Source: Xanthomonas hydrangeae | Lineage (GTDB): Bacteria; Pseudomonadota; Gammaproteobacteria; Xanthomonadales; Xanthomonadaceae | Assembly (NCBI GenBank): GCA_905142475.1 | Contig: LR990730.1 | Location: 1,116,001-1,180,000, forward strand | Length of the DNA stretch: 64,000 nucleotides | Direction of reading: 5' to 3' | In this document: one piece after another, positions 9,796 through 19,864 of the stretch | Position numbering within the stretch: position 1 is the stretch's first letter | Layout: each line of letters begins with the position of its first letter | Position numbers and translations under genes: made by a program | Notes under the pieces: generated by a model | What the model saw: only the letters and a program-made list of their open reading frames with translations | Told to the model about the DNA's origin: nothing | Databases searched by the model: none

Positions 9796-11358
9796 CTACG
9801 CCACCGCAGCCGTCTTACCGGCAACCACGCCACGCTGGCGCTGACGCAACAGGCGGTTGGCCACATCCAACCACGCCAGCGCGCTGGCTTCGATGATGTC
9901 CTTGCTGGTGCCGGTGCCTTCGTATTCCACGCCGTCGTGGCGCACGCTCAGACTGGCTTCGCCGCGTGCGTCCGCTCCGATGCCCACGCTGTGGACCTGG
10001 TAGCTGTCCAGTTCCAGCTTCACACCGGTGGCCGAGGCCAGCGCACCGAATAGCGCATCCACCGGACCATTGCCTTGCGCAGTTTCGGCGACGCGATTGC
10101 CTTCCGGATCGGACAACTCCACCAGCGCGTTCGCGCGGCTGCCGACATCGCTGATGGTCATGGAGGCCAGGCGGTAGCCTTCCTGCACGGTGGCATCCTG
10201 CATCAATGTTTGCAGATCGGCGTCGGTGACCACGCGCTGCTTCTCGCACAATGCCTTGAACTGCTCGAAGACCAACTTGACCTCGTCTTCTTCCAGCAAA
10301 TAGCCCAAGGCGCGCAGACGCTGCTCCACTGCTGCACGGCCGCTGTGACGGCCCAGCACCATCTGCGAGGACTCCCAGCCCACGTCTTCCGGACGCATGA
10401 TTTCGTAAGTGCCGCGATGGCGCAGCATGCCGTGCTGGTGGATGCCCGACTCGTGCGCGAACGCGTTGCCGCCCACCACCGCCTTGTTGCGCTGCACCGG
10501 CATGCCGACCAGGCGCTGCAGCAACTGCGAAGTGGACACGATGCGCGGCGTGTTGATCTCGGTATCGATGTTGTAGAACGCACCGCGCACCTTCAGTGCC
10601 ATGGTGATTTCTTCCAGCGCGCAGTTGCCCGCACGCTCGCCGATGCCGTTGATGGTGCATTCGACCTGCCGTGCGCCGCCTTCGATCGCCGCCAGCGAAT
10701 TTGCCACCGCCAGACCCAGATCGTTGTGGCAGTGCGCGCTGAAGATGACGGTGTCGGCCCCTTCCACGCTGGCGATCAGGCGCGAGAACATGCCGCGGAT
10801 TTCTTCCGGCGTGGTGAAGCCCACCGTGTCCGGCAGATTGATCGTGGTGGCGCCGGCGGCGATCGCCACGCGGGTTACCTCGGCCAGGAAATCCTCTTCG
10901 GTACGGGTGGCGTCTTCGGCGGAGAACTCGACATCGTCGACGTAGCCACGCGCCAGCGTCACATGCTTGTGCACCGACTCCAGCACCTGTTCGCGGCTCA
11001 TGCGCAGCTTGTGCTCGCGGTGCAATGGGCTGGTGGACAGGAACACATGCAGGCGAGGGTTGGCGGCTGCTTCCAGTGCACGTGCGGAGGTTTCGATATC
11101 GGCCTGCAGGCAGCGCGACAGCACCGCCAGCGTGGGGCGGCGCAATTCGCGGCCGATCATCGCGACGGCTTCGCGGTCGGACTGCGAGCTGGCCGGGAAG
11201 CCGGTTTCGATGATGTCCACGCCGAGCTCGTCCAGCGCGCGCGCCATCACCAGCTTTTGCTGGGGCGTCATGCTGCAGCCGGGGGATTGCTCGCCGTCGC
11301 GCAGGGTGGTGTCGAAAATTCGGATACGCGGGGTCTGGTTGGATACGGTCGTGTTCAC
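9796..11358 (-). CDS. leuA: 2-isopropylmalate synthase
   Basis: 520 residues, type I enzyme condensing acetyl-CoA with 2-oxoisovalerate, the committed leucine step. The N-terminal TIM barrel shows [15 protein letters not shown] and the metal-binding SAHCHNDLG; the C-terminal LeuA dimer/regulatory domain for leucine feedback starts at about residue 395. It begins with GTG, and the start overlaps the ilvA stop as GTGA, with GAGGAG inside the end of ilvA acting as ribosome binding site. Translation is therefore probably coupled to ilvA. It is the last gene of ilvC-ilvG-ilvM-ilvA-leuA, separate from leuCDB, with which it converges. Confidence 0.97.
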   Translation of the reverse strand: MNTTVSNQTPRIRIFDTTLRDGEQSPGCSMTPQQKLVMARALDELGVDIIETGFPASSQSDREAVAMIGRELRRPTLAVLSRCLQADIETSARALEAAANPRLHVFLSTSPLHREHKLRMSREQVLESVHKHVTLARGYVDDVEFSAEDATRTEEDFLAEVTRVAIAAGATTINLPDTVGFTTPEEIRGMFSRLIASVEGADTVIFSAHCHNDLGLAVANSLAAIEGGARQVECTINGIGERAGNCALEEITMALKVRGAFYNIDTEINTPRIVSTSQLLQRLVGMPVQRNKAVVGGNAFAHESGIHQHGMLRHRGTYEIMRPEDVGWESSQMVLGRHSGRAAVEQRLRALGYLLEEDEVKLVFEQFKALCEKQRVVTDADLQTLMQDATVQEGYRLASMTISDVGSRANALVELSDPEGNRVAETAQGNGPVDALFGALASATGVKLELDSYQVHSVGIGADARGEASLSVRHDGVEYEGTGTSKDIIEASALAWLDVANRLLRQRQRGVVAGKTAAVA

Positions 11359-12473
11359 CAGGAAGACTCCTCTACGGCGATGGCGGTGACAGGCGTTGGA
11401 GCGACTGCGGATGGGCGGGAAGGAACGGGTGTTTCGGGAAGTGCCTTGGCGCTGCGTTCGTTGCGCAGTCGCTCGGTATTGCGACGGCGCGGCTTGCGTG
11501 GCGGACGCGGCCGCACCTCGGACAAGAGGGTGGCCAGCACAGTTGCGTCGATATTACCGCCAGAGACCACCGCACATTTGCGTTTGCCTGAAACGCGGCG
11601 ACCGGCGGCCAAGGCGAGTGCCCCGGCGCCCTCGGCGATGACGTGTTCTTCCAGCGCCAGGCGCACCAGGGTTTCGCGTAATTCTGCCTCGCGCACGATC
11701 ACCACATCGTCGAGCAGACTCGCGCATAAACGGCGGGTCAGGAAGCCGGGAATCTTGACCTTCACGCCGTCGGCCAGCGTGGGCACCGGGGTGATTTCGC
11801 GGAAGTCGCCGCGCACGGCGCGCGCCATCGAATCCACGCCTTCCACCTGCGCACCGACGATGCGCACGCCTTGCGATTTCAGTGCCAGCGCCACCCCGGA
11901 GGCCAGCCCGCCGCCACCGATCGGCACGATCACCACATCCGGCGCGTGCGCGGCCAGTTCGATGCCGACCGTGCCTTGCCCGGCGATCACGTCCGGGTCG
12001 TCGAAGGCGGACAGAAAGCGGTAGCCGTTCTGGTCGGCCAGCTCGCGCGCAAACGCGAACGCCTCGTCGTAGCTGTTGCCATGCTGGCGCACGGTGGCGC
12101 CCCAGTGCGCGACCCCGGCAATCTTGGTCTGCGGCGCGCCGTACGGCATCACCGTGATGGCCTGCACGCCCAGCCGATACGCCGACCACGCCACGCCTTG
12201 CGCATGGTTACCGGCCGAGGCGCAGATCACCGGACGCTCGTCGCCGCGTTCCAGCCCGGCCAGCAACGCGTTCAGTGCGCCACGCACCTTGTAGGAGCCG
12301 GTGCGCTGCAGGTTTTCCAGCTTCAGCCACACACCGAAACGCTCTGCGTAATGCAGCGGCGTAGGCGACAGGTATTTGCGCAGACGCGCCTGCGCAGCCA
12401 GCACGTCGGCCACGCTGATGGCCACGTCGCTTACGTCTGGCTCCTGCGAAGAGGGGCGGCCGGAATCAGGCAT
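11355..12473 (-). CDS. ilvA: Threonine dehydratase, catalytic domain only
   Basis: About 372 residues. PLP enzyme making 2-oxobutanoate from threonine for isoleucine synthesis. The PLP lysine is in [14 protein letters not shown], the glycine loop is [10 protein letters not shown], and [11 protein letters not shown] is conserved. Biosynthetic IlvA is usually about 500 residues with a C-terminal ACT-like regulatory region; that is missing, and in its place is a basic, proline-rich tail ([20 protein letters not shown]). An ACT-domain gene sits immediately upstream. The start is uncertain: ATG at 12473 or an in-frame GTG at 12533, neither with a good ribosome site. Fourth gene of the operon. Confidence 0.93.
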   Translation of the reverse strand: MPDSGRPSSQEPDVSDVAISVADVLAAQARLRKYLSPTPLHYAERFGVWLKLENLQRTGSYKVRGALNALLAGLERGDERPVICASAGNHAQGVAWSAYRLGVQAITVMPYGAPQTKIAGVAHWGATVRQHGNSYDEAFAFARELADQNGYRFLSAFDDPDVIAGQGTVGIELAAHAPDVVIVPIGGGGLASGVALALKSQGVRIVGAQVEGVDSMARAVRGDFREITPVPTLADGVKVKIPGFLTRRLCASLLDDVVIVREAELRETLVRLALEEHVIAEGAGALALAAGRRVSGKRKCAVVSGGNIDATVLATLLSEVRPRPPRKPRRRNTERLRNERSAKALPETPVPSRPSAVAPTPVTAIAVEESSW

Positions 12474-12563
12474 TGCGGCACGCGCGCGGCCAATCCGGAA
12501 GAAGACACCTCCGGACAGCGATCTGATGGTCACGCGAGGTCTGCGTGCTCGAGGTCTGAATGG

Positions 12564-12821
12564 TCATGCCGCAGTCTCGACCGATTCCAGCGCGGTGATC
12601 ACCACCGACTCGCAGTCGTACACCTTTTCCAGCTGCAGGCGCAGCGTTTCCGGTGGGCGCGTGCTGTCCACGTCCAGTTGCAGATGCCAGCGGCCGGCAT
12701 CGTCGGGCGCGGCGGCGCCCTGGATGGCGCACGGGCGGAAGCCGCGTCGCTCGGTCATGCCGAGCACGCGCACCAGCGCGCCTTCGGCCGGCTTCAGCAC
12801 CAGATCAAGCCGGTAACGCAT
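12564..12821 (-). CDS. ilvM: Acetolactate synthase small subunit-like ACT protein
   Basis: 85 residues, consisting of one ACT-type domain (MRYRLDLVLKPAEGALVRVLGMTERRGF, then QLEKVYDCESVV). It should be the regulatory subunit of IlvG, giving valine control. The ATG at 12821 has AAGGAGA six bases upstream, and the first 17 bases overlap the end of ilvG, which points to coupled translation and 1:1 synthesis. Because the downstream threonine dehydratase lacks its own ACT region, it is tempting to ask whether this subunit serves both enzymes, but nothing in the sequence proves that. Confidence 0.85.
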   Translation of the reverse strand: MRYRLDLVLKPAEGALVRVLGMTERRGFRPCAIQGAAAPDDAGRWHLQLDVDSTRPPETLRLQLEKVYDCESVVITALESVETAA

Positions 12822-14526
12822 GTGGCGTCTCCTTGACCGCATGTGCGGGATTGCTGTCCAGCATGGTGCTGTTGGCATTGTTGGGCGGCACCAGCGGCCA
12901 CACGTTGGCACGCGCATCGATGCTCACATGCAACAGGCCGGGGCCGGGCTGTGCCAGCAGTTCGGCCAGTGCGCCATCCACATCGCCGCGCGCGATGATG
13001 CGCTTGGCCGGGATGCCGAACACCTGCGCCAGCGCCGCAAAATCCGGGTTGTCGGACAGGTCGATCTCGCTGTAGCGCTCGGCAAAGAACAATTCCTGCC
13101 ACTGCCGCACCATGCCCAGCGAACTGTTGTCCAACAGCACGATCTTCACCGGCAGCTTGCAGCGCGCAATGGTCACCAGCTCCTGCACGTTCATCATGAA
13201 GCTGCCGTCGCCGGAGACCAGCACCACGGTGCGGTCCGGGCAGGCGAACTGCGCGCCCATCGCCGCCGGCAGGCCGAAGCCCATGGTGCCGAGCGCGCCG
13301 CTGGTGAGGTGATTGCGCGGGTCGTTGAAGCGGCAATGCTGCGCCACCCACATCTGATGTTGACCCACATCGCAGGCGATGATGGTGTCGGCCGGGGCCA
13401 CTTCGCTCAGGCGCTTGAGCAACGCCGGTGCGTAGATATCGGTGCCGGGCGCGTCGTAGCGCGCACCGAATTTTTCGCGGTTGGCAAAGCAACGCGAGCG
13501 CCAGGCCTGGCAGTTGCCGCGTGCCGCACTCAAGGCTTTCAGACTCAGTGCCACATCGCCGGGCACGGCGATGTCGGCAGTGCGCAGCTTGGAAATTTCA
13601 TAGGCGTCGGCATCCAGGTGGATGACGCGCGCGAACGGGGCGAACTCGCTCAACTTGCCGGTGGCACGGTCGTCGAAACGCGCGCCCACCACGACCAGCA
13701 GATCGCATTCCTGGATCGCCATATTGGCCGCGCGGGTGCCGTGCATGCCCAGCATGCCCAGGTAATCCGGATGTGCATGCGGCAACGCGCCCAGGCCGCG
13801 CAAGGTCAGTGCGGTCGGGATGCCGGTGGCTTCCACAAACCGCCGGAACGCGTCCACCGCGCCTGCCAATGCAATCCCGCCACCGCCGTAGACCACCGGG
13901 CGTTCGGCACTGGCGATGGCGGCCAGCGCTTCGGCCAGTTTCGCGTCTTCCGGGGCCGGAGGCGGCAGCACCGCTGCCGGCACGTGATCGGGCAGATGCG
14001 CCGCATCGGCGATCTGCACGTCCTTGGGCAGGTCGATCAGGACCGGCCCGGGGCGTCCCTCGCGCGCGATGCGAAACGCCTCGCGCACGATCTGCGGAAG
14101 TTCCTCCACCCGCCGCACCAGAAAGCTGTGCTTGACGATCGGCATGGTCATGCCGAACACGTCCAGTTCCTGGAACGCATCGGTGCCCAGCAGGGGCGTG
14201 GCGACCTGGCCGGTCAGGCACACCATCGGCACCGAATCGAGCATCGCATCGGCGATGCCGGTGACCAGATTGGACGCGCCCGGGCCGGAGGTGGCCACGC
14301 ACACGCCGACCCGGCCGCTGGCACGGGCGTACCCGTTGGCGGCCAGGGCGGCGCCCTGTTCGTGACGGACCAGGATGTGCTTGAGCCTGGAATCCACCAG
14401 GGCGTCGTAGAACGGCATGATGGTGCCGCCCGGATAACCGAACAGCGTTTCCACGCCCTCGGCTTCCAGGGCCTGCGTCAGCCAGCGCGCGCCGTTGCGG
14501 GGCGTGCTGTGTGCGGAGGTGTTCAT
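12805..14526 (-). CDS. ilvG: Acetolactate synthase large subunit
   Basis: 573 residues. TPP- and FAD-dependent enzyme forming acetolactate or acetohydroxybutyrate. The catalytic Glu is in LVRHEQGAALAANGYARA, the TPP/Mg motif starts at GDGSFMMN, and the FAD-domain segment ARFDDRATGKL is present. The ATG at 14526 gives MNTSAHSTPRNG and normal family length; the same frame stays open further upstream through ilvC but that stretch is a shadow. Second gene of the operon, 44 bases after ilvC. Confidence 0.96.
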   Translation of the reverse strand: MNTSAHSTPRNGARWLTQALEAEGVETLFGYPGGTIMPFYDALVDSRLKHILVRHEQGAALAANGYARASGRVGVCVATSGPGASNLVTGIADAMLDSVPMVCLTGQVATPLLGTDAFQELDVFGMTMPIVKHSFLVRRVEELPQIVREAFRIAREGRPGPVLIDLPKDVQIADAAHLPDHVPAAVLPPPAPEDAKLAEALAAIASAERPVVYGGGGIALAGAVDAFRRFVEATGIPTALTLRGLGALPHAHPDYLGMLGMHGTRAANMAIQECDLLVVVGARFDDRATGKLSEFAPFARVIHLDADAYEISKLRTADIAVPGDVALSLKALSAARGNCQAWRSRCFANREKFGARYDAPGTDIYAPALLKRLSEVAPADTIIACDVGQHQMWVAQHCRFNDPRNHLTSGALGTMGFGLPAAMGAQFACPDRTVVLVSGDGSFMMNVQELVTIARCKLPVKIVLLDNSSLGMVRQWQELFFAERYSEIDLSDNPDFAALAQVFGIPAKRIIARGDVDGALAELLAQPGPGLLHVSIDARANVWPLVPPNNANSTMLDSNPAHAVKETPHALPA

Positions 14527-14570
14527 GCGTTGCGGACCTTCGGTGTTAAACGGTGGGGGATGCGGCGGCG

Positions 14571-15572
14571 TTATGCCGCTTGTTGATTCGCAGGGGCGGC
14601 AGCGGCTTGTTGTTCGCCGTTGAGCCACACCATCTTGGCGCGCAGCTTCTTGCCCACTTCCTCGATCGGGTGCTCCAGATCGGCCTGCTTGAACTTGGTG
14701 TAGTTCGGCAGGCCGGCTTCGTATTCGGCCACCCAGTTCTTGGTGAAGGTGCCGTTCTGGATGTCGGTCAGCACGTCCTTCATGCGCGCCTTGGTGCTGG
14801 CGTCGATCACGCGCGGGCCGCTGACATAGTCGCCGTATTGCGCGGTTTCGGACACGAATTCCAGCATGCGGGTGATGCCGCCTTCGTAAAACAGGTCCAC
14901 GATCAACTTCAGTTCGTGCAGCACTTCGTAATACGCGATCTCCGGCTGGTAGCCGGCTTCCACCAGCACTTCGAAACCGGCCTGCACCAGCGACGAGGCG
15001 CCGCCGCACAGCACGGCCTGCTCGCCGAACAGATCGGTCTCGGTCTCTTCCTTGAAGGTGGTCTTGATGATGTTGGCGCGCGCGCCGCCCAGGCCGCCGG
15101 CATAGGTCAGCGCGAACTGCTCGGCCTTGCCGCTGGTGTCCTGGTAGACCGCATAGATGCACGGCACACCGCGGCCGATTTCATATTCGCGACGCACCAG
15201 CGCGCCCGGGCCCTTGGGCGCGACCAGCACCACATCCAGATCGGCGCGCGGGGTGATCATGTCGAAATGCACGTTCAGTCCATGCGCGAACAGCAGGCAG
15301 GCGCCTTGCTTCATGTTCGGGGCGATGACCTCTTCGTAGAGCTTCTTCTGCACCATGTCCGGGGTCAGGATCGCGACCAGATCGGCGCTCTTCACCGCCT
15401 CGGCCGGCGCCACGACGGTGAAGCCGTCGGCCTGGGCCTTGGATTCGGTCGGGCCACCGGCACGCAGGCCGACAGTGACGTCGAAGCCGGAATCGCGCAG
15501 GTTCAGCGCATGCGCGCGGCCCTGGCTGCCGTAGCCGATGATCGCGATTTTCGGTTGGATGTCGTTGCTCAT
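14571..15572 (-). CDS. ilvC: Ketol-acid reductoisomerase (class I)
   Basis: 333 residues, the short class I length. It isomerises and reduces acetolactate to dihydroxyisovalerate using NADPH. The Rossmann motif [18 protein letters not shown] is followed by the knotted C-terminal domain with [13 protein letters not shown] and [12 protein letters not shown]-rich tail ends the protein. The ATG at 15572 has AAGGA seven to eight bases upstream. First structural gene of the operon; its 5' region contains a leader peptide and two hairpins, so it is probably the gene most directly controlled by attenuation. Confidence 0.97.
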   Translation of the reverse strand: MSNDIQPKIAIIGYGSQGRAHALNLRDSGFDVTVGLRAGGPTESKAQADGFTVVAPAEAVKSADLVAILTPDMVQKKLYEEVIAPNMKQGACLLFAHGLNVHFDMITPRADLDVVLVAPKGPGALVRREYEIGRGVPCIYAVYQDTSGKAEQFALTYAGGLGGARANIIKTTFKEETETDLFGEQAVLCGGASSLVQAGFEVLVEAGYQPEIAYYEVLHELKLIVDLFYEGGITRMLEFVSETAQYGDYVSGPRVIDASTKARMKDVLTDIQNGTFTKNWVAEYEAGLPNYTKFKQADLEHPIEEVGKKLRAKMVWLNGEQQAAAAPANQQAA

Positions 15573-15601
15573 GGAAAAGTCCTTGCGGGGTTGGCAGTGG
15601 G

Positions 15602-15635
15602 AAAAAATCAGCCGGCAGTGCAAACACTGACCGGC
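15602..15635 (-). terminator. Strong intrinsic terminator just upstream of ilvC
   Basis: On the minus strand GCCGG-T-CAGTG, a TTTG loop and CACTG-CCGGC form a 10-bp stem with one bulge, followed by TGATTTTTTC. It lies 30 bases before the ilvC ATG and downstream of the leader peptide, exactly where an attenuator would be. Confidence 0.8.
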
Positions 15636-15742
15636 CGAGCAAAGCGGGGATGGACGATGGCACCGGCCATGCAGACACCTGCACCGGCGCAATGGTTGGC
15701 GCAGGTGGTGCAAATGACGGCGATGTCGGTGATGTCGTTCAT
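15608..15742 (-). CDS. Possible 44-residue Cys-rich small ORF in the ilv leader
   Basis: [18 protein letters not shown]... with cysteines spaced C-x2-C-x3-C-x5-C, ending inside the terminator hairpin before ilvC. The first codons carry several Ile and Val codons (ITDIAVI), so it could be a second sensing peptide, a small metal-binding protein or a chance frame. No convincing ribosome binding site. Low confidence that it is translated. Confidence 0.3.
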   Translation of the reverse strand: MNDITDIAVICTTCANHCAGAGVCMAGAIVHPRFARPVSVCTAG

Positions 15743-15769
15743 GTCATTCGAAACTTTTGGTGGTCCCTG

Positions 15770-15804
15770 AAACGCGAAACCCCGCGCCGTTGCCGGTGCG
15801 GGGT
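15770..15804 (-). terminator. First hairpin after the ilv leader peptide
   Basis: ACCCCGC / GCGGGGT plus an inner CCG / CGG around a GCAA tetraloop, followed on the minus strand by TTTCGCGTTT. It starts about 30 bases after the leader peptide stop. The broken T run makes it a weak terminator or a pause hairpin. Confidence 0.55.
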
Positions 15805-15831
15805 CTGATCGAAGCCTTGTGTGTCTGTTGC

Positions 15832-15954
15832 CTACACGAAGTCTCGTCCCGCAGCGGTTGGCGAGGCAATAAGTACGAGCACGAGAAGCGACGCTGCCGT
15901 CGCGCCGACCGGCGCGGACAAAGGGGCGTTCGAGGTGGTGTGGCGGTGCGGCAT
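15832..15954 (-). CDS. ilvL: ilv operon leader peptide
   Basis: A 40-codon frame, ATG at 15954 to TAG at 15832, reading MPHRHTTSNAPLSAPVGATA then ASLLVLVLIASPTAAG. The run LLVLVLI uses seven consecutive Leu, Val and Ile codons, the signature of a branched-chain amino acid attenuator in which ribosome stalling reports charged tRNA levels. It is followed by two hairpins before ilvC. The peptide itself is expected to have no function. Too short for routine gene calling. Confidence 0.78.
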   Translation of the reverse strand: MPHRHTTSNAPLSAPVGATAASLLVLVLIASPTAAGRDFV

Positions 15955-16225
15955 GGAACTGAGATAACCATCGACGCAGGTGGGGTGTCAACCCTTGCGC
16001 GTGAAACGGCCGCGTCTATTTGCAAGGGGCTGCGCGAAACCGCATGGCAGCAGCATGGTTACCGCTGAAACCGGATCGATGCGGGGCAGTGAGGATCGAT
16101 GCAGGTCACTAACTGCGCGGCATTCGCGCTGCCGCGCGATGGTGATCGACGGTGATCGAACGAGGCGGCATGCGCCGCTGGTATGGTTGGCGACTCATTC
16201 TGCTGTGTCATGGAGGCCGCCTGTC

Positions 16226-17935
16226 ATGCGTCGCGTACCTGTCCTGTTGGTGTCTGCTCTGGTGCTGCTCGCGCCGCCTCTCATCGCCGCGGACCGCATC
16301 ACCGGGCAGCCGTTTGCGACCCGTTCGGAAGTCATCGCCCCGCATGCGATGGCGGCCACCTCGCAACCGCTGGCCACCCAGATCGCGCTGGATGTGATGA
16401 AGGACGGCGGCTCGGCGGTGGATGCGGCGATCGCCGCCAACGCCGCGCTGGGCCTGATGGAGCCGACCGGCAACGGGGTGGGCGGGGATCTGTTCGCCAT
16501 CGTCTGGGACCCCAAGACCAGCAAGCTGTATGGCTACAACGGCTCGGGTCGCTCGCCCAAGTCGCTGACCCTGGCCGAGTTGCAGCGCCGCGGGTTGAAG
16601 GACATTCCGCCGACCGGCCCGCTGCCGGTGTCGGTACCGGGCGCGGTGGATGGCTGGTTTGCGCTGCACGATCGCTTCGGTCGCAAGCCGATGGCACAGA
16701 ACCTGGCCCCCGCCATTCGCTATGCCCGCGAAGGCCACCCGGTGGCCGAGACCATCGCCTATTACTGGGACCGCTCGGTGCCGCGGCTGTCGCAGTACCC
16801 CGGTTTCAAGGAGCAGTTCACCATCGACGGCCATGCCCCGCGCAAGGGCGAGCTGTGGAAGAACCCGAACCTGGCCAACACGCTGCAGCAGATCGCCGAT
16901 GGCGGCCGCGATGCGTTCTACAAGGGCGACATCGCGCGCACCATCGGAAGCTATTTCAAGGCCAATGGCGGCTATCTGAGCTACGAGGATCTGGCCAGCC
17001 ATCAGGGCGAGTGGGTGGAGCCGGTGTCCACCAACTATCGCGGCGTTGATGTGTGGGAGCTGCCGCCCAACAGCCAGGGCATCGCGGCGTTGCAGATGCT
17101 CAACATCCTGGAAGGCTACGATTTTTCCAAGATTCCGTTCGGCTCGGCCGAGCATGTGCATCTATTCACCGAAGCCAAGAAGCTGGCCTTCGCCGACCGC
17201 GCGCGTTTCTATGCCGACCCGGCCTTCCAGCCGGCGCCGCTGGCCAGGCTGGTCTCCAAGGACTACGCCGCCCAGCGCCGCGCGCTGATTTCCATGGACA
17301 AGGCGCTCAAGGAAGTGCAGCCGGGCACGCCCAAACAGCTGGAGGAGGGCGACACCATCTACATGACCGTGGCCGATGCCGACGGCATGATGGTGTCGTT
17401 GATCCAGTCCAACTACCGCGGCATGGGCAGCGGTATGGCCCCGCCGGGGCTGGGCTTCATCCTGCAGGACCGCGGCGAGATGTTCGTGCTGAAGAAGGAC
17501 CACCCGAACGGCTATGCGCCGGGCAAGCGGCCGTTCCAGACCATCATTCCCGCCTTCGTGACCAAGGACGGCAAGCCGTGGCTGAGCTTCGGGGTGATGG
17601 GCGGGGCGATGCAGCCGCAGGGGCACGTGCAGATCGTGATGAACCTAGTGGACTTCCATATGAATCTGCAGGAAGCCGGCGATGCGCCGCGCATCCAGCA
17701 TGAAGGCTCCACCGAGCCGACCGGCCAGGCCACCGCGATGAGCGATGGCGGCGAGGTCAATCTGGAAACCGGTTTTTCCTACGACACCATCCGCGCGTTG
17801 ATGCGCAAAGGCCACCGGGTGATCTTTGCCGACGGCCCGTATGGCGGCTATCAGGCGATTGCACGCGATCCGGCCAACGGGGTGTATTACGGCGCCTCGG
17901 AAAGCCGCAAGGACGGGCAGGCGGCCGGTTACTGA
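16226..17935 (+). CDS. ggt: Gamma-glutamyltransferase precursor
   Basis: 569 residues. Periplasmic Ntn-hydrolase that cleaves or transfers the gamma-glutamyl group of glutathione and related compounds. Signal peptide MRRVPVLLVSALVLLAPPLIA; N-terminal motif VDAAIAANAALGLMEPTGNGVGGD; the autoprocessing Thr nucleophile is expected in EEGDTIYMTVADADG (about residue 377), where the two chains separate. The ATG at 16226 has GGAGG ten bases upstream. Divergent from the ilv operon, with about 270 bases between the ilv leader peptide and this start. Confidence 0.93.
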   Translation: MRRVPVLLVSALVLLAPPLIAADRITGQPFATRSEVIAPHAMAATSQPLATQIALDVMKDGGSAVDAAIAANAALGLMEPTGNGVGGDLFAIVWDPKTSKLYGYNGSGRSPKSLTLAELQRRGLKDIPPTGPLPVSVPGAVDGWFALHDRFGRKPMAQNLAPAIRYAREGHPVAETIAYYWDRSVPRLSQYPGFKEQFTIDGHAPRKGELWKNPNLANTLQQIADGGRDAFYKGDIARTIGSYFKANGGYLSYEDLASHQGEWVEPVSTNYRGVDVWELPPNSQGIAALQMLNILEGYDFSKIPFGSAEHVHLFTEAKKLAFADRARFYADPAFQPAPLARLVSKDYAAQRRALISMDKALKEVQPGTPKQLEEGDTIYMTVADADGMMVSLIQSNYRGMGSGMAPPGLGFILQDRGEMFVLKKDHPNGYAPGKRPFQTIIPAFVTKDGKPWLSFGVMGGAMQPQGHVQIVMNLVDFHMNLQEAGDAPRIQHEGSTEPTGQATAMSDGGEVNLETGFSYDTIRALMRKGHRVIFADGPYGGYQAIARDPANGVYYGASESRKDGQAAGY

Positions 17936-18016
17936 GCAAGCGTTCTGCGGGTGCGTCGCGCCGCTCAATTCCAGCTGCAGTGCGCCGCTAACGATGGTGA
18001 TGGATTAGGAATTCCC

Positions 18017-19855
18017 ATGAGCTCGATGCAACAGCCCGATCTGCCGTCGCACACCCGCGCGGCCGTGCTTCCCGATGCACCGGTCGCCTTGCTGCGGCTA
18101 TCGGCCGAGGCGTGTCTGGTGGCCTGCAACCGCGCCGGCCTGGATGTTCTGGGCAAGACCGCCAGCGAGCTGCAAGGCGCGCCGGCATCAACGCTGTGGG
18201 GATTGAGCGCAGCCGATCTGGTCGGCGAAGACGGCGTGTGGGCCGCTCCGGGCGACGACCCGGCCCGGCGCGTGCGCTATGTGCGCGACCGCGAGCATGG
18301 TGGCTGGATGCTGTCGCTGCCGCATGTGGAAACCGCGATCTTGCTGCGCGAAGCCACCCGCCTGGCCGAAGACAGCCGGCCGGTGCCGATTTCGCCGCTG
18401 CTGCAGCCGTTGGTGGCGCGCCTGCAGGCCGAGCACGAAGACCGCACCGTACTGGAACGTACCGCACAGGCGCTGGCCGGTTGCGAGCTGGAACTGTTGT
18501 TGCCGCCCGGGTTGGCTGAGTCCGAGATGGGCCGCCGGCTTCAGGCCGGTTTCGGCAATCTGGCCGAAGCGATCCGCCAGGCGGTTGCGCTGTCGGTGCA
18601 GATTGCCGCCGAAGTGCCGCCGTTGGTCGCCGAAAACGACGAGATGGTGCGCCAGTCGCAGGCGCAGACCGAAGCACTGGACGGCGCGCGTACGGCGGTG
18701 GAGCGGCTGTCGTCGAGCCTGCAGGACGTCAACGCCGATCTGGCACAGGTCATCGCGCTGGCCGCCAGCGCCGATGAAAGCGCACGTCAGGGCGTGGCCG
18801 CCGCACATGCGCTGGGCCAGGCCATGCATGAAGTGGAACGCCGCGCCGCGCGTGCCGGCGAGGTCATCGAAGTCATCGACTCGGTGGCATTCCAGACCAA
18901 TATCCTGTCGATCAACGCCAGCATCGAAGCGGCACATGCCGGCGATGCCGGGCGCGGCTTTGCGGTGGTCGCCACCGAGATCCGCCGCCTGGCCGAACGC
19001 GCAGCCGCTGCAGCGCGCGATGTGCGCGCGATCCTGGCCGAAACCAGCGCCGCAGTGGGCGAGGGCGCGGCCTCCGCACGCGGCACCGAAGCGGTGCTCG
19101 ATGGCATCACCCGCGTGCTCGGCCAGGCCAGCAGCGCGATGACTACGGTGGCCGGGCGCATCCAGGCGCAGGACAGCGAGATTCGCGGGATCGAAAGCGC
19201 CGTGGATGGGGTTGTCGCGTTGGGTCGCAGCAACTTGCAGCACGCCGCGCATGTGGCCGAACGCAGCGAAGCGCTGGAGCGCGGTACCGAAACCCTGCGC
19301 GATTGCGTGGGCCTGTTCCGCTTGCCGGCCGACCCGCTGAAGGTGCCCCGGCACGCACGCGTCAAGGAACTCGCCGTGGCAACGGCTGGCTGCATCGGCA
19401 CCGCATTGGCGCAGGCCATCGCACGCGGCCAAATCGACGAAGCCTCGCTGTTCGCACGCACCTATACGCCGATTGCCGGGGTGGAGCCGCCCAAGTTCAG
19501 TACCGATTTCGACGCGCTGTGCGACGAGGTATTGCCGGCCTTGCAGGAGCCGCTGCTGGATGCGCATCCGTGGATCGTGTTCGCCATCTGCGCCAATCCC
19601 GACGGTTACGTGCCCACGCACAATCTGCGCTTCACCCAGCCGCTGACCGGCGATCCCAAGCGCGATCTGGTCGGCAACCGCACCAAGCGCAAATTCACCG
19701 ACCGCGTCGGCCGCAGTGTGGGTGCGCATACCGACCCTTACCGTTTGCAGGTCTATCGCCGCGACACCGGCCAGATCATGTTCGACCTGTCGGCACCGAT
19801 TTTCGTCGGCCGCAAGCACTGGGGCGGTCTGCGGGTGGGCTATACGCTGGAATAG
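18017..19855 (+). CDS. Soluble methyl-accepting chemotaxis protein
   Basis: 612 residues with no membrane segment or signal peptide. The N-terminal 120 residues resemble a PAS-like fold ([24 protein letters not shown]). The central part carries the chemoreceptor signalling hairpin: [20 protein letters not shown] followed by [20 protein letters not shown], about residues 287-326. About 170 residues follow the coiled coil, with a conserved-looking segment [20 protein letters not shown] that may bind a ligand. It should sit in a cytoplasmic chemosensory array. ATG at 18017 with AGGA upstream; the gene starts 81 bases after ggt and may be read through from it. Confidence 0.88.
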   Translation: MSSMQQPDLPSHTRAAVLPDAPVALLRLSAEACLVACNRAGLDVLGKTASELQGAPASTLWGLSAADLVGEDGVWAAPGDDPARRVRYVRDREHGGWMLSLPHVETAILLREATRLAEDSRPVPISPLLQPLVARLQAEHEDRTVLERTAQALAGCELELLLPPGLAESEMGRRLQAGFGNLAEAIRQAVALSVQIAAEVPPLVAENDEMVRQSQAQTEALDGARTAVERLSSSLQDVNADLAQVIALAASADESARQGVAAAHALGQAMHEVERRAARAGEVIEVIDSVAFQTNILSINASIEAAHAGDAGRGFAVVATEIRRLAERAAAAARDVRAILAETSAAVGEGAASARGTEAVLDGITRVLGQASSAMTTVAGRIQAQDSEIRGIESAVDGVVALGRSNLQHAAHVAERSEALERGTETLRDCVGLFRLPADPLKVPRHARVKELAVATAGCIGTALAQAIARGQIDEASLFARTYTPIAGVEPPKFSTDFDALCDEVLPALQEPLLDAHPWIVFAICANPDGYVPTHNLRFTQPLTGDPKRDLVGNRTKRKFTDRVGRSVGAHTDPYRLQVYRRDTGQIMFDLSAPIFVGRKHWGGLRVGYTLE

Positions 19856-19864
19856 CTCGCCTCG

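Noticed and set aside
10075..12024. A 649-codon plus-strand frame over leuA and ilvA
   Set aside because: Antisense shadow of two recognised genes, with no domain visible.
12805..15162. A single 785-codon minus-strand frame spanning ilvG and most of ilvC
   Set aside because: Only the ilvG part has family sequence. The upstream part is the out-of-frame shadow of ilvC, which reads in another frame with full family motifs.
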